Positions 22,331 through 35,841 of a stretch of DNA of 64,000 nt are shown here, piece after piece. The stretch's first letter is position 1; each line of letters opens with the position of its first letter. The notes below the pieces were generated by a model, which worked only from the letters and a program-made list of their open reading frames with translations, was not told where the DNA came from and ran no database searches. Position numbers and translations under genes: made by a program. Origin of the DNA: Zoroaster sp. YZ-2022 (Eukaryota > Echinodermata > Asteroidea > Forcipulatida > Zoroasteridae); the NCBI GenBank assembly GCA_029582265.1, contig CM055817.1, positions 31,849,097 to 31,913,096 on the forward strand, written 5' to 3'.

Positions 22331-24830
22331 GACTTATCGGAATCGCCTATGCTTCCATATACTCGGTGTTTTTTCACCTTTTTTGTGGATAAACAGTTAA
22401 TAACAAGAGCGTGTGCCGTAGTATAGTGAGGCCGGGACAAGGCCATCCAAATACAAATCATACACATTGTATTTAGTTTTTCGTTATTTCCTCTTCATTC
22501 GGCATTCTTTTTGGATACAATAAATTATAGAAAACTGCTTGTAAAATACTAAGAAATGCTTAATATTATGTATAAAACATATTTAATATTTGTTTCTTTT
22601 TCTCACAACCCAAGCCTAGTAGTGAGAACGAAGTAGACCCTGTGCACGAGGTTGGGTAACTTGTATATTCAGATAATAACTGCCGAAGGCTCTTGTGTAT
22701 CAAATGTGTATAAATTGTGAACAATACATGTTCAAACCCTTCCAATTTATGGTTGGGTCTATCAGTGTGTTTTGTCTGGAGATTACCGTACTCGCCGAAA
22801 TATATTTATTTCATAAAACATACAGAGTGTACCTTGTGATTTGACAGGCTTATGGTATTGGTTAAGCGTCACACGTCAAGGCCACAAAACAAGAAAAACG
22901 AAAACAAGAAAGGGTTGTCCTTCAGAAATGACATATTGATTTTGTTTCCAGAATCTTTATTTAAATAGAGCATGTGTATATACATTTGCATTCGATGACT
23001 TCTTCGTGATTATTAAGTGAATGTAAACGGTTGCACAGTGTTGTGTATTAGTAAACCAGCCAACACAAAATTTGAAACTTTGGACTGCAATTTTTTACTG
23101 CAAGGCATTAACAACATGAGGGTAGATGCCACTCTCGATTTTGATTTTAAAGGTCATTTCCAAGGTCACAAAGGACAAATAAGGTAAAACATTTGCATAC
23201 AAATTTTGCTTTGAATCACGCAAGAATAAAGATATAATCATTAAATCCTTGTTTAGTATCATATAGACGTACAAAGTCTACCAAAAAAACATTATCACGT
23301 GTTGTGTTTAAGCGATTGTAAATTATAATACAAAATAGTAATTAGCGACATATTATTCATGTTAATATGTTCAACTTTGTATACTAATCCTGTCAAGCCT
23401 GGTGCTTCTTTGTTCTCATGTCCATACTTGCTATACTCTTCAGCCGATTTTCAGGAAACTTCGTAGATATGTTCAGTTCAACAAGATCTATCGGAAGATG
23501 TCATACAAACTTCCATAAGTCACCGCAAAGAGGCGCGTTAAATTGTTCAAATTGTTGGTAAATTGTTTAAAACAGCATTTCCTCCAAACAAATATTGAAA
23601 ATGGTCAAAAATATTCAACATAATGGCAGCCATATTGGATTCCCAGAATGCTTTGGAAGTGGTCAAATTACTCAGTTTTGTCTAGTTCAGCGTTTGAAGG
23701 TTGACAACGAAACCCAAAACACATACCAATGTCTTACAGTATTAACAATATCGTATTTACCACCAAAAAGTGGAAATACAATTGGACCTGTTCAAAATAA
23801 ACTGTTACCATGGTAACCAAAAATTAATTAGGTCATGGATATATGATTGAGAAGGTCTTTAGGATTGGTCTAAGCGTGGTCAGTCAATGCGTTCTGGTGA
23901 TATTATATAACAACAAAAAACATCCCAGACTTGATAGGGTTAAAATTACAGTGATGATCATTAATATACCCAGAAAACTTTAGAGCTCCGAGGTTTCTTT
24001 GGCAATTTTAGTAATGAGTACAGAAGGATATATGAAAAGTGTTTCATTTACAAACCAAAATAAACATTTTTGGACCCATACTTAGTTCAAGAAACACAGT
24101 ATACAAGTACAACTATATTTAAGTCAATTCAAAATACATGTAGGTCTACACATGTTTCAGAGGAATTGGCTAAATGCTCAACATATTAACAGACTTAAAA
24201 ACTGACAGATTACGGTTGATAAACCGGGTTCAATTCTGTACGTTACTCGTATCACGTTTAAGACATGTTAATCATCGGAGTGAAACCGTAAGTCATGTAT
24301 CAAGTGCTACTCAAAGCATCTTATTCAAGCTTCCTAATTGAAATACAAAGTTATAATCGTCATGTCTGTGGAATGACGTAACTTGCATTTTCAGAATTTC
24401 GAGTTATAGGCGTTTTTTTTGTTAAAACATTTATTTAATATTCTGAACATTTTTTAAACAAATTACAATCACTAAATTGTCCAACATACTATCTGTGGTA
24501 GAAAATTAAAATAAACATTTTATTGGTAATTTAAAAAATAAATAATAAGAAGAATTAAACAACGTCCTTGTTGCACTAACATAACGATAATGCCATAAAG
24601 TATTCTTTAAATTGTTGTATCTCCGCTATATTCTGATTTAGTTATAACTTTCATAATATTGATTAAGTAAACATGTTACTCTAAATTTTAATTTATAATC
24701 TCAATTACGCCCATTTTGCAAGTTACGACCTTATTTCTGTAACACGATGACATTTTGAATTGTTTAAAAGATCATAGTAGTAATACAAATACGGTTCATG
24801 CCTGAAAAAATGGACGTTACAAAAATCTGT

Positions 24831-24945
24831 CTGTAAAAAAAACTACACCAGTGGTGTTCATATTAGACAAGTAACCCAATGCCTGATTGACATGGAATAA
24901 TAAGTTGATACCGCTGGTGTTATTTCAACACCGCAGTTTTTACAG
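24831..24945. mobile_element. Small MITE
   Basis: About 115 bp with inverted ends: CTGTAAAAAAAACTAC on the left and GCAGTTTTTACAG on the right, each next to a CCAGTGGTGTT- or AACACCGC-type segment. It has no coding capacity, and no clear target duplication was seen. Confidence 0.55.
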
Positions 24946-25949
24946 GGCAATGCAATGGTTTGAAACACCGTGTAGTGATACCGTGAAACATCATATCCAT
25001 ATTTTTGTTCAGTGTGGCCAGCTGTAGAATTGTACTTTTAATTATGTATTACGTCTGTTACCTGCACGGAGTGTGCCAGTCTGCTGTAATCCATACCACA
25101 GCATACCACAGCATTGTACTCAAAAATATAGTTAGGAGTTTTGCTACCTACCTACCCTGACGTAAGACATCACGGGATTAGGCGCTTGGTGCGCGAAACT
25201 AGTTCCAAGAACTAGACGAAACCTTAAATTAGACGCATGCGAATCATCAGCTGTGGGGAGAACGCGCAAACGCTAAGGGGCGCGCGTGAGATACAGTTCT
25301 CTCACACACCCAGTAAGTCTCCCAGACTGGAATGCTTCGTTTTGAGACCTTGGACTAGGTTAGTATACGAGCGGCAAACCTCATGTAGGTAATAGACTTC
25401 TGGTATTATCTCATTATTTACTTAAATGAAAGAGGTATTCATTCCCTCATTGTTATTTATATAAATGTCAACTGATGTTGCTCAATAAAGTTTGCTGCAT
25501 GAAATATGCGTTTTAATTTCGTTCTTTAATTTTGTAAGATCCAAAATGCTCAATCGCACTTATTTTTCATGGAACCCACAAGAGAATTCTTAGAAAATGG
25601 ACAATTGGAGAACAATAGTGGTACCCCACACTCCACATATTTGTCTGCGTCTGTGCATGTGTGTACTGAGCACTACAGATGAACAGTAATGATTTAAATA
25701 ACAATTTTTATAGTTGTTGAAGTTGTTGAAGTCATACTAAGATTGACGACAGCTGTTCACCCTCCCGGATCCCATTACTGACACTACGATAAATGGCTAA
25801 ATATTTGTTTTCATTTTCATTTCATTTATTGATTTCACAGGTAGAAAAACAAATAAACACAAATTTACGTTAATTAACAGAAACAGAAACAAAGGTAGCA
25901 CTCCTGTAGGATTACCAAAAATATAAACTAAATTACTCTGGGATTGCCA

Positions 25950-26325
25950 ACCGTAGGATTGGATAGCTATTACTTTATTGACTCTACACCACCAATAGAC
26001 CGATCCAACCCTAACCCTATCCCTATTCCCCACCCATCCTTGGAAATGCTTGGTCACGGCACCACAGGGCTGGATAGCTAATACTTGATTGACTCTACCC
26101 CACCAATAGACTGATCCAACCCTAACCCTATCCCTAATCCCAACCCATCCTCGGCAATGCTTGGTCACAGCACCATAGGGCTGGATAGCTAATACTTGAT
26201 TGACTCCACCCCACCAATAGACCGATCCAACCCTAAACCTACCCTTAATCTCCACCCAACCTTGGCAATGCCTGGTCACGGCACCATAGGGCTGGATAGC
26301 TACTACTTTATTGACTCTGTACCCA
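25950..26325. repeat. 111-bp minisatellite, about 3.4 copies
   Basis: Tandem copies of a 111-bp unit containing CCAATAGACCGATCC and a CCCTAACCCTAT stretch. Since 111 is a multiple of three, a 160-codon minus-strand frame (25797-26279) results. I do not consider it a gene. Confidence 0.85.
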
Positions 26326-26339
26326 CTTGGTCAACTAAT

Positions 26340-27060
26340 GGGGCAAAAAATGTGACATTTTTTACAAAATGATAACTACTGACCGTTGGGTGACCTTTAA
26401 CCAAAATATGTGAACATCACCAAATGAAGCAAGTTTGGCTGAAATCGCCTAAAGAATATGTGAGGCACATTTTGTAGATTTACATAAAATGACAATACTA
26501 ATCATTATGTGATATTTGGCAAAAACACCCTAGATGGTGATCAGGCTAGGGAGGTATCTGACCATCTGGCTGAAATCGGCTACAGAATGTGGAAGAAGAA
26601 GCATTGTTGTGTTTTCATAATATAACACGTCACTGTTTCCTCAAATAAAGAAGAAAGAAAGAACTGGAGCCAATCAAGAACGAATATAATCTGTACAGCC
26701 TTTTGAATAGTTTTATTTCAAATTACCTCTACCGACCTTAATGTGATTTTTGACACCAAACTGCCAATGCATCTGATCAAGTTGGGCTGCAAATTGGCTA
26801 CAGAATGTGGTAGAATAAACACTGTTATGTTTTCTTAAAATGACCACTCATGATCATTAGGTTAACTTTGGCCCAAAGTGAACACCCCACAAATGGGGCT
26901 TGGGCCAGTAACGCATCTGACCAAGTTTGGCTGAAATCGGCCAAAAATGTGGGAGAAGCATTTTGTATGTTTTCATAAAATGACCACTAATGGACATTAG
27001 GTTACATTTGGCTCGAATCAATTTTGAAAAATGGGACCAAAGCCAAACATTCCAAGCATG
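26340..27060. repeat. Degenerate interspersed repeat, several copies
   Basis: Four or five loosely related copies of a ~120-150-bp sequence marked by TAAAATGACCACTAATG-like and GTTTGGCTGAAATCG-like blocks (for example 26430, 26560, 26920). A related piece lies at 28735-28860. It is noncoding and of unknown class. Confidence 0.55.
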
Positions 27061-27237
27061 TGGTATATATATTCCCATTTGACCATGTCGAAAAGCTTTC
27101 TATTGATGCAAAGAAACAAACACAACACCAATCTGCTTCAGATCAATGAGTTACGTGGGTATTGTTTGATTCATTAAGCAAACACATTTTTTCATGTTTA
27201 CTTAAGTATTTCTAACTTATCATTAGTAAGTGAAATC

Positions 27238-27316
27238 TCTCTCTCCCTCTCCCCCTCCCCCTCCCCTCCCCCTCACCTTCCCATTCCTTCCCCTCCCCTC
27301 CCCCTCCCCCTCCCTG
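27238..27316. repeat. Pyrimidine-rich low-complexity tract
   Basis: A CTCTCTC run passing into repeated CCCCTC units, strongly strand-asymmetric. A purine-rich counterpart lies at 27545-27700. These are simple-sequence DNA with possible triplex potential. Confidence 0.8.
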
Positions 27317-30300
27317 AGTGAGTGATAGGAACCGAATACAAATGTTTTCTTTCATTTCTGAGTTTGTGAATAAACGAAGTCTTCTAAACTTGACCCCACG
27401 TAACCTGACAGATCAGGACAAATGGCTACAGGAGGTTTACAGAGACTGTAGATAACTAAAACTCTCTCTGACGTTACTGAGGGACATCCAACATAACATG
27501 ACAACGAGGCACCAGAATAATAAATGTACTAAATTTTCAAATTGGTGCTGGAGAAGGAGAAGCGTCGGATGGAAGGGGAGGGAGTGGGAGTAGTTGAAGG
27601 GGTGGCGAGGAAGGGGAGGGGAAGGGGTGGTGGAGAAAGGGGAAGAGGGTTGGAGTTAGATGGTAGAGGGAAGACTTGCAGGGGTGGGGAGGAGAAGGGC
27701 CAAGTAACCCAATAAATATCAAGTGGTGTTCCACGTCCTCCAGCTCCTCATTTCTGGTTATTTAAGTATTTATTGTCCGTTGATATTTATTGGATTACAT
27801 GATATTAGATCCTCTTCTCCTCCCTTGACGCCACCCCACATGTTCCCCCACCCCATCCTCCCTGCCTCTTCCCATTTCGGAATAAGAAAGACAACTCGCC
27901 CCATAATTTGTTGATGTATGACAGACACAAATAGAGGGCGCTGTTTAGAGTTGTTGAACACTTTTACACATACTCATTCTGAAAAGCGCCCTCCTGTGTC
28001 TGCAACACCTGAAATAGTCCGATGGTGTTTCAACGTGTTTCTACATGGTCTTATCATTGTATCCTTTTAGACCCTAGGATGAACTTAACATGAAACATAT
28101 TTTTTTAATTTCGTGATCCCCATCACAGGACCACATAAAATTTGGACCATAGGGGGTTATAATGGTGCTGAATCTAATTATGATTGATACCAAGTCGTAA
28201 AATTGCAAATTTTAAAGATATTAATTATTATTACTTTAATACTAATTAACCCTATTGGGGGGCGGCGCACAATATGCCCCTTAAGTGCATTTTTTTCAAT
28301 TAAAACAAATAAATAAATAAGATGGGTATTTGTTACTTTATCATATCAGATGCATTACGGGAATCCAAAATGGCCACCACAGCCGGTGGCCATCTTGGAT
28401 CTTGTCTTTTTATTATGTAATGTTAGGGTAAAACATATTGAGTTTTCTCAATGGAAGTTTCTTACTTTTCTGCCAAGGAAGGATATAGAAATGTCACTTC
28501 ATCCTCAGAAATACATTCCAGGCCCCAAAAAGCCGACAGCCATGTTGATTATCAAATGACAAAAACGTATATTAGCGTGTTTTCGCCTCAAATTGTGGAA
28601 ATAGGCCTAATGGATGACAGCACCCCAACAATGACCCCAGGAGAAATCCGATGTCATTTTGTTTCTTTGTATATGCCCAGTTTTATGAAATTTGTCCAAA
28701 GAATACAGAAACAATTATAGAAATATGTTTTTTGGGCAAAAACACCTTGTAGTAGTAACTTTTGGAAATTATTTTTATGTCGTCATGTAGGTTTTGCTGG
28801 AAGGAACATTCTTGCCAAGTTTCATGAAAACCGGCCAACGACTTTGGAACATACAGAGGGGTGCACTATGAGGCCCCCCCCCAAAAAAAGTTATAATAAT
28901 AATAATAATAAATAAATAAATAAATAAAAAATGCGTGGTCCTGATCTAGGTAAATTAATAAAATGCAAAGTCTCTATTGTTTATAAGTTATTCTATATTT
29001 ATTTACAGCAAATCCATCTGAATGATATTCTAAAACAAAAAAGTTTGATTTTACATTTTGAATGGAAGACGTTGTAATATTCCCAATTTCGTCTTTACAA
29101 ACATGCATGCACCAAAAACTGAGCTGAATTTCAAGCGATGCACGCTCACTGATCTGTATACTCTATATAATAGAGATCAGTGGGCACGCTCTGTGGAGGC
29201 CGCCATGTTTGCTTGTATACCACACACTATTTTCGGAATATATGAACAAGGCTGATCAACACGGAATTTCATTGGTGGATTCCGGGTCTCAACGTAATGC
29301 GTATCACGAAATTGTCGTCAAATTCAAATAGATTTAGAGATGATGTGCAACTTATATGACAAGCAACATCGTGTTTTGACATTTTTATATTTATTTCCTC
29401 AATTATACATCAAAATTGTGTGGTCCAAAAGAGGGAATCACGGTTTGAAACAATTTCACTGTTCATCCCATGGTCTATTTGGAACCAGCAGTGTTAAACC
29501 AGTGTTGGACCCCATAAACCCTTGGGGTGGGGGGGGGGAGCACACAATAATGAGCACGCTTTTCCTCTTTCTCCAGCTCCATACAGAACGATTTCCTACT
29601 CGCCTAGCGTTCCCCTGTTCTATGCAGGCGCTGGCGCTGCTAGCGGCGCTGTAAAATAGCCCCCAAACATACATTTACTTGTAAGATGATGATAAGTTGG
29701 TTGCCCCCTACCCACTTTAATGTGCTACCTGTTGGAGATGTTTTCCAGACAAGATACAATCCAATCGCCTGTAAATTATGCACATGCACATGCAAACCAG
29801 GTTTTGGACTCAATTTTATTATTTCCTTCAGAAACAAACAAACATCCACAGCCGTGAATTACTGATCCAACCAGTTGTTGCCTCTGACTTAATTTTATAA
29901 TAACAAAGTGAAGAAAAAACTCCACAAACATTGATGCAAAAACTTCCTCCAAACGAATATTGGTCCAAGGCTAACGTCTCTGCCATGATGCCGAGAAAAT
30001 ATAATAGCTATAGACGGCTGACAATCGGTGATTAATTAGATATTAATTCCTTCATATAAACAGGTGCTGTCCTTAACAACTGTCCGGAGGTTTCTGGTCA
30101 TAAGTTGGTTTCAAAATCGTTTTTTTAATATTTATTTATTGTGTTTTGCCAACAGGGAAACACGTGCTACATGTATTCGCGGGGACCAAATTTCCCATAA
30201 ATTATACAAAGTACATGTATATGGCGGCAAAGAGAGGCCTCGCAAATCGGGCAAACGGTCATACCCCTATGTATGAACGGCAGAATTTCAATCGATCCAG

Positions 30301-32670
30301 TCATTTTGGCTGCAATTGGACATCGTTTCATAACAAAATAATAATAATAAATAAATAAATAAAAATATAAAAATAAAAATGCCTACGCGCGGGTCTGAGG
30401 CGACGCTCGCGTAGACCAGAAACCGGTGACGTTTTGTTTGGCCTAACCTACTAAATTCAGTTAGCTGGCTAAATGGTTCAATTGGTTCAGGCTACAAACA
30501 TTATTATGTCGGGTTTTTCAGTTTGAAGGCCTGCTTATAATCCTTCTATAAAATGTTACTTATGAATTGCAGAATAATACGTTAACCTTTGATCTGATAC
30601 TGTCGGGACCCAGTAAAATAGGCCGAGTCACTTCAGTGAGGGCGCCAATTGTTACATTATTGTTTTACCCCAATGGAACCATTATTGACCGCTGTGTATT
30701 GTTTTTCCTCACACGCGTCTACCTATCCCTATCTACAGGCGGTCTTGTTATACTTGGAACCACTACATCGTAATTAACCTGTCTACTGGTTTTCAGTTGC
30801 TTCTTTCTGATTCTCATAGACTTTTGTACAGGAAAGCAAAGATGGATGTGGTTTATTAAATTAATTAAAAGTAGATTACACCTATAGGATGGAATGACTC
30901 GGTTGACAAGTGATATGGATGTGCCAGAAATATTAATATTTTCTCAGGTGTTTTGGCCAATTGATGTTTGAAGGTTCAAGTAAGCCTTGCTATAATATAC
31001 ATTTATGCATTTATTGTATGAGTTAAGTTTCGGCTTATTCAAGAAAACAAAATCAGAACTTCATATTACCAATGAAAGTTAAAACTTACAAAAACATTCA
31101 ATGGTTCTATAAACTGAATAGTTTAAACTGGGCGAACATCCAGTGTTTTTGTATTATTTATTTATAATACATGTATCGTCACGATCAACAGGGCATTGAA
31201 TCGGAGTGCAAGTTTCTGATTAACTCAGTGACTGAAAATAATACCCCACATGATAGACTTGACAGACTTAAATTGCCTTTACCGTCCCATCCCGGCACCG
31301 CACCAACATCGAGAAACTTCAACATTGAAAGTTTGTTTCATCATAGAGGTTTCATGTTATGTCTCGAATGATATTACAGGATGAAGCTTGGTATTAAATA
31401 TATTTTCAGATTAAGACCCCTCTCGTAGTTAATTTGCCTATCACGAAGGCTAAATTTCTTGTAAATTGTTGTGCTTTTCAAGAACACCAATAGTGTATAC
31501 TGGCTTTAAAGGGAATGCAAAACATTGGTATTTGGTAACGTGCGTTCATTTCAACCCTCTAGCTTTCAAGAAATATATCATAAAACTAACCTGGGAAATT
31601 TACATCACAATGGGTGCTCACGTTTTTGAGAAAACAGCAATAAAAGATACAGTTTTTTTTTTTACGCTTTACAGATAAATTCGTCATATCATTTATATCT
31701 TTATGAGGAAAGCACTTCTGACGAAACATTTTCTGAGGATGAATGATACATGTACTAATTATGCACAAAGTAAAATTGTATATAACAATCGTTAATTGGA
31801 TGATCTTGTAATAACCAAAGCTGTACCTTCCCCTTAAAGAAATTATATACTGAAACATATAGTAATACAACAAATACGACGGAGAAAAGGCAAATCTGTG
31901 TGCTTTTATTTATTTATTTATTTTTTTAAATTTAGGGCATTGCCTTTACCGTCCCATCCCATCATAAATGTAGGGGGGCTGCCCTACCCCCATCGCTGCC
32001 CATGGTCTCACCTATTTTTTTAAACGTTGGGTCGTGAGACTCACACATGAGAAAAGTGTTTATAACAATGGCTTTGTTTGTATATCTTACAATTTAAACA
32101 GGAGCAATAAGAATGTTTTACAATTTGAGCTATGATTGCATCTCGTATTTTGCCTATGTTGTACGCTTTGCCACAATCCACACCTATTCCACTCGGCAGG
32201 CACTTCATTTCCACCTTCCATTAACTCGTACGTCTTTTGCACATACACCTTTTGCGTATGAGGGACTCAGGTTATAGAATTCATTTACCGAACCTTTAAG
32301 AAAGTCCACTAATATTCACTCTTTTAAACGGGATATCAAATCTTTCTTGTTAAATCTTTATTGTGAATCCATGTAAAGTAGGCTACTTCTGTAACATGTT
32401 CCTCTTAACCCTTCAATGTTGATGTATTTGCCAAGGTATACAGTGCTAGTGTAGTAATTCTACTCTAACAAATGTTCCTTGAAGTGGCAAGTAGCAAGAC
32501 TTGGGAATGGTTGAGGAGAGGAGAACTAAAGAAAGAAACTGAGGGTCTAATTACTGCAGCGCAAGACCAGCCTCTGCCGACGAATGTGATGAAGGCAAGG
32601 ATCGAGAAGTCAGATGTCTCTTCTATGTGCAGAATGTGCAATGCGGCGGAGGACTAAGGCAGATCTATTA

Positions 32671-32672
32671 TA

Positions 32673-32742
<70 letters not shown>

Positions 32743-32745
32743 TGT
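32671..32745. repeat. ATCGTC hexamer microsatellite
   Basis: About a dozen perfect copies of a six-base unit, giving apparent His-Arg or Val-Ile reading frames that are not genes. Confidence 0.9.
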
Positions 32746-34261
32746 TATTATTATCTATCATCCTCCTCCTACTCCCCCTCCACCTCCCCTCCCACGCCCA
32801 TATTCCTTACAACCAGTGGCATAGCCAGCATTTTCAGAGTGGGGGTCCAGGCACATAGCCAGTCTTCTTAGTTTGTGTGTGTGTGTGTGGAGGGGAGTCA
32901 TATTTGTCTTCATTTTAAGGTTCAGAGGATTTAAGTTAGTTTTGTTACGTTTCAGCAATGGACAACTAAACCGTGACTGAAAACATCCCTCTTTAGTTGA
33001 TTTGTCAAGAACGAACATTATTCTGTTTACAAACAATCCAAATGAACTTATGTAAAAAAATCCTGTTGGTATACCTTATACATTATGATCACTTTCTTGG
33101 TTGTGTTAAAGTATAACAGTACATTAACAACATCAAACGTTTAAAATAAATACCAGTACATGCATGTATTTCAATATAAAATAATGAGAAGCAGATCCAG
33201 TATCTCTTGTATTTTGCCAAATATTTGCCGTCCCCATTTTATCCCTGAAAGTTTCTGTGGGGGGGGGGGGGGTGGGCCCTGTACAGAGGATGGTCGTTTA
33301 GCATTTAAACGCATTCCTAAACGCGTTTATTTTGAGGTTAGTGTGCATAACTAAAACTACAAGGTTTGTAATCACGTGTGATTTTAGAGAAAAACTACAA
33401 GGCGAAATATTTGTGTAACCCCTTGTATTATTGGCGAAAAATTTAGATTTTGGGGAAAAGTACCCTTTGTGATTTGTTTGGGTGGGAAACTACTAACCCC
33501 TTGTGATTTTCTGGGGAACTGCAAACGTGTAATATTTTATTGATTGACTGATTCATTCATTCATTCATTCATTCATTTTATTTTTAATTTTTAATTTTTT
33601 TTATTTATTCATTTATTTGTTATGTATATCTTATTTATTTTATATTTTTATTATTTTATTTATTTATTTATTTATTTATTTTTTGGGGGCTGGGAGGGGT
33701 GGAGATTACCTAAGGCCTATGTGGTTTTAATTTGGGAAAATCAAGACCGATCACGTGCGATTTATTTACCTTTTTGTGAGTTTCGTTTTTTTTTCACCCT
33801 TTCCTTTGAAACACCCTACTTATATAAAATTGCATAAAATTCTTCAGACATAGAAAATAAATTATTTAAATTTCTGCAGAAAGTTAGTCAGAGGTAATGA
33901 CCAGGCATTGGGGAGCGTTGAATCTTCTAGGCGAACCCAGCGTGATAACCAACCTTAGCACCCTTCTGGGGGAATCGGCAGACCCCCGGTCGCTCCTTTA
34001 CTTTCCCGCACCGTAACCAACTATCAAATAGGGTAGAGACATGGCGGCCCCCAAACCGTTGCTGCTGCCGCAGCTGCCATGTCCCTGAATTAGGTCTGTT
34101 CTAGGGTTTCAAACCGGTGCGTCCCAGCTCTGGAAGCGCCGCGATTGACACTTCCAGTGGTCCGGCCAACGTGCTGCGCCATCTGGACCATGTTGGTATC
34201 ATACAGGTTACATTAAACCTACTTAAATAAAAGGTTTGAATTGTGTTGCTACACAACAAAA

Positions 34262-34333
34262 GCAAAAAAACAGGATTCGAACCTGGTTCGCTTGCACAGA
34301 AATCAAGTGTCTTATCCATTAGACCACCGCTTC
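34262..34333 (-). tRNA. tRNA-Arg-like (TCT) sequence, probably SINE-derived pseudogene
   Basis: On the minus strand the D-arm-like GTCTAATGGATAAGAC, a TCT anticodon in a 7-base loop, and a T-arm with GGTTCGAATCC are recognisable. The acceptor stem does not pair, and the anticodon and T stems have mismatches. It is better read as a degenerate tRNA or SINE head than a working tRNA. Confidence 0.45.
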
Positions 34334-34904
34334 ATCTGATCAATCGCAATTAAAGGAGATTCATTATCATTTGATATAAAGATGGACAAAATAAAGGGAA
34401 CGCTCATTGAGTTTTTTGAGTTTAGATCTTTCAATTAATTTCCAATTGTTAATGTTGCCGGTACATATTCAGTTCTTGAATATTTATTTATAATAATATA
34501 TCAATGGAGGATTCAACACTTTTGCAATTTGTTGAACGAGGTCCTAACTGATAAATTGTCTCTGCTACAGTAGCGAAGCCAATGGGGCACGGGGGAGTGC
34601 CCTCCACAGAAATTTAAGCAACTGGGGCTGAGGTTAACCTTTATAAATGTGCAGGTTGGCTTATATTGTTCACTCATAAATGTCAAGACAGTTTAGACAA
34701 TCTGATTGGACAAAACATTATCACGTGGGGTATATTAACGGATGGTCAGAACAGCGCGTATATGTGCTGTTCACCAGCTGTTTTGTTCGACGTGCGACGT
34801 GGATTTCATGAGTGACGAAGATTGGCTTCACACGCCTGACTCGTGTGTTTTGTGTGCCCCAAAAACGTGAATTTGTCCATTTCTATTTGGCTTATTCAAC
34901 ACAA

Positions 34905-35262
34905 AATATATAGAGCGCTCGTACGGTAATCGAGAGGCCCGCGGGTTCGAGTCCGGCATCAGCCAATTTTTCTTTGTTCGCTACCCGTTTATAATATTTC
35001 AGGTCAGTTTCTCCATATAAATCTACTTTGTGTACAACCACATAAAAGGCTTGTGTCCCAAGTTGTGTGATCCCCGCTACTGCCGTTACCCAGGTTGTTT
35101 GCATCTGACCAGGGCTTGATCCCTGGCTACTCGGCAGATATGGTTTGGCCTCTGACCTGGCCCCATAGAGCAATAGATAATTGGCATACCCGCTACCCGT
35201 TTATAATATTTCAGGTCAGTTTCTCCATATAAATCTAGTTTGTGTACAACCACATAAAAGGC
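34905..35262 (+). repeat. SINE-like segment with internal 74-bp direct repeat
   Basis: A tRNA-type T-arm (GGGTTCGAGTCC) at about 34940 is followed by a 74-bp segment starting CGCTACCCGTTTATAATA at 34979. That segment recurs almost exactly at 35190. The arrangement suggests a composite or partly duplicated SINE. Confidence 0.5.
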
Positions 35263-35415
35263 TCTTGCGTGGACGTGGGCCTTCGGCTTGGTCCTTATTG
35301 CCCGTGACCACGTCCAAAACCGGCCATTGCCTGCGGTAAAGACCGAGCGACAAATTGTTAATCCCCTTATTCATTTTGTTCAAAAGTCATTAATTCAATT
35401 GTTTAAATCACCTTA

Positions 35416-35640
35416 AGTAAGACTAATTGCGGTGACACCATGTGAAATTCTCAATTGAGTAGTAATTAGTTCTGAAAAGAACTGGAGGTGCAACGTTTGG
35501 ATCAGTATGCTCTGATTGTCCTCAGGAGATCAGATCTCCTGAGGACGATCAGAGCATACTGATCGAAACGTCGAGTAATTTCTCATGGTGTCACCGCAAT
35601 TACTCTTACTTATTCTCCTCACCATGCAAAGCTACAAGTC
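35416..35640. mobile_element. SINE/foldback element at an RFX splice donor
   Basis: The 225-bp element is flanked by a perfect 13-bp direct repeat, TTAAATCACCTTA, at 35403-35415 and 35641-35653. Its outer parts are inverted around GCGGTGACACCATG. Its centre is a near-perfect palindrome built on GATCAGAGCATACTGATC. Relatives lie at 37070-37190, 39335-39385 and 40388-40620. The long target duplication indicates target-primed insertion. The duplicated bases include the exon edge and 5' splice site of the RFX exon next to it. Confidence 0.75.
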
Positions 35641-35649
35641 TTAAATCAC

Positions 35650-35841
35650 CTTATAAAGTATGGAGTCGCACAGGCCAACAATATCAGTAACTGTTTGTGA
35701 GTCTAGTATGCAGATCATGTGGGACGGCATTCCCTGCCAGAAATGAAGCAAGTAGCTCTCGACCTCGTCAAAGTTGGCACGGATCACTGTGACCAGGATA
35801 CGCTGACAGTGTGTACGATACATCATCAAGAATGTTGACAC
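35650..35841 (-). CDS. RFX4-like transcription factor exon (extended dimerisation region)
   Basis: The 192-bp exon lies between an AG acceptor (35843-35842) and a GTGATT donor (35649-35648), reading in phase 0 at both ends. The product contains [10 protein letters not shown], then [18 protein letters not shown], and ends with GLCDSILYK. From knowledge of the family this matches the region after the DNA-binding domain of RFX4/RFX6-type winged-helix factors, which regulate ciliary and neural genes. The exon continues directly from the one at 40180-40042. No downstream RFX exon was found at lower coordinates. Confidence 0.85.

Larger units (their letters stand above)
21515..35402. other. Repeat-rich noncoding region between genes
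   Basis: About 13.9 kb with no gene I can support. It is AT-rich and contains a retroelement-like fragment (21845-22330), a small MITE (24831-24945), minisatellites (25950-27060), pyrimidine- and purine-rich runs (27238-27316, 27545-27700), several simple repeats (28893-28930, 30335-30380, 32671-32745, 33250-33262, 33545-33690) and tRNA-like SINE pieces near 34262-35262. Further exons of the minus-strand RFX gene would be expected here, but I could not find them. Stretches 22400-24800 and 29000-31900 show nothing recognisable. Confidence 0.6.

Noticed and set aside
25110..25515. Possible solo LTR ending near an AATAAA signal
   Set aside because: Could not find matching TG...CA ends or a target duplication.
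25797..26279. Minus-strand 160-codon frame with W-rich repeats
   Set aside because: Explained by the 111-bp minisatellite.
28350..28720. Possible short genes of 69 and 89 codons
   Set aside because: Two overlapping frames in AT-rich DNA adjoining a known degenerate repeat; no domain or codon pattern.
32614..32871. His-Arg repeat frame
   Set aside because: Translation of an ATCGTC microsatellite.
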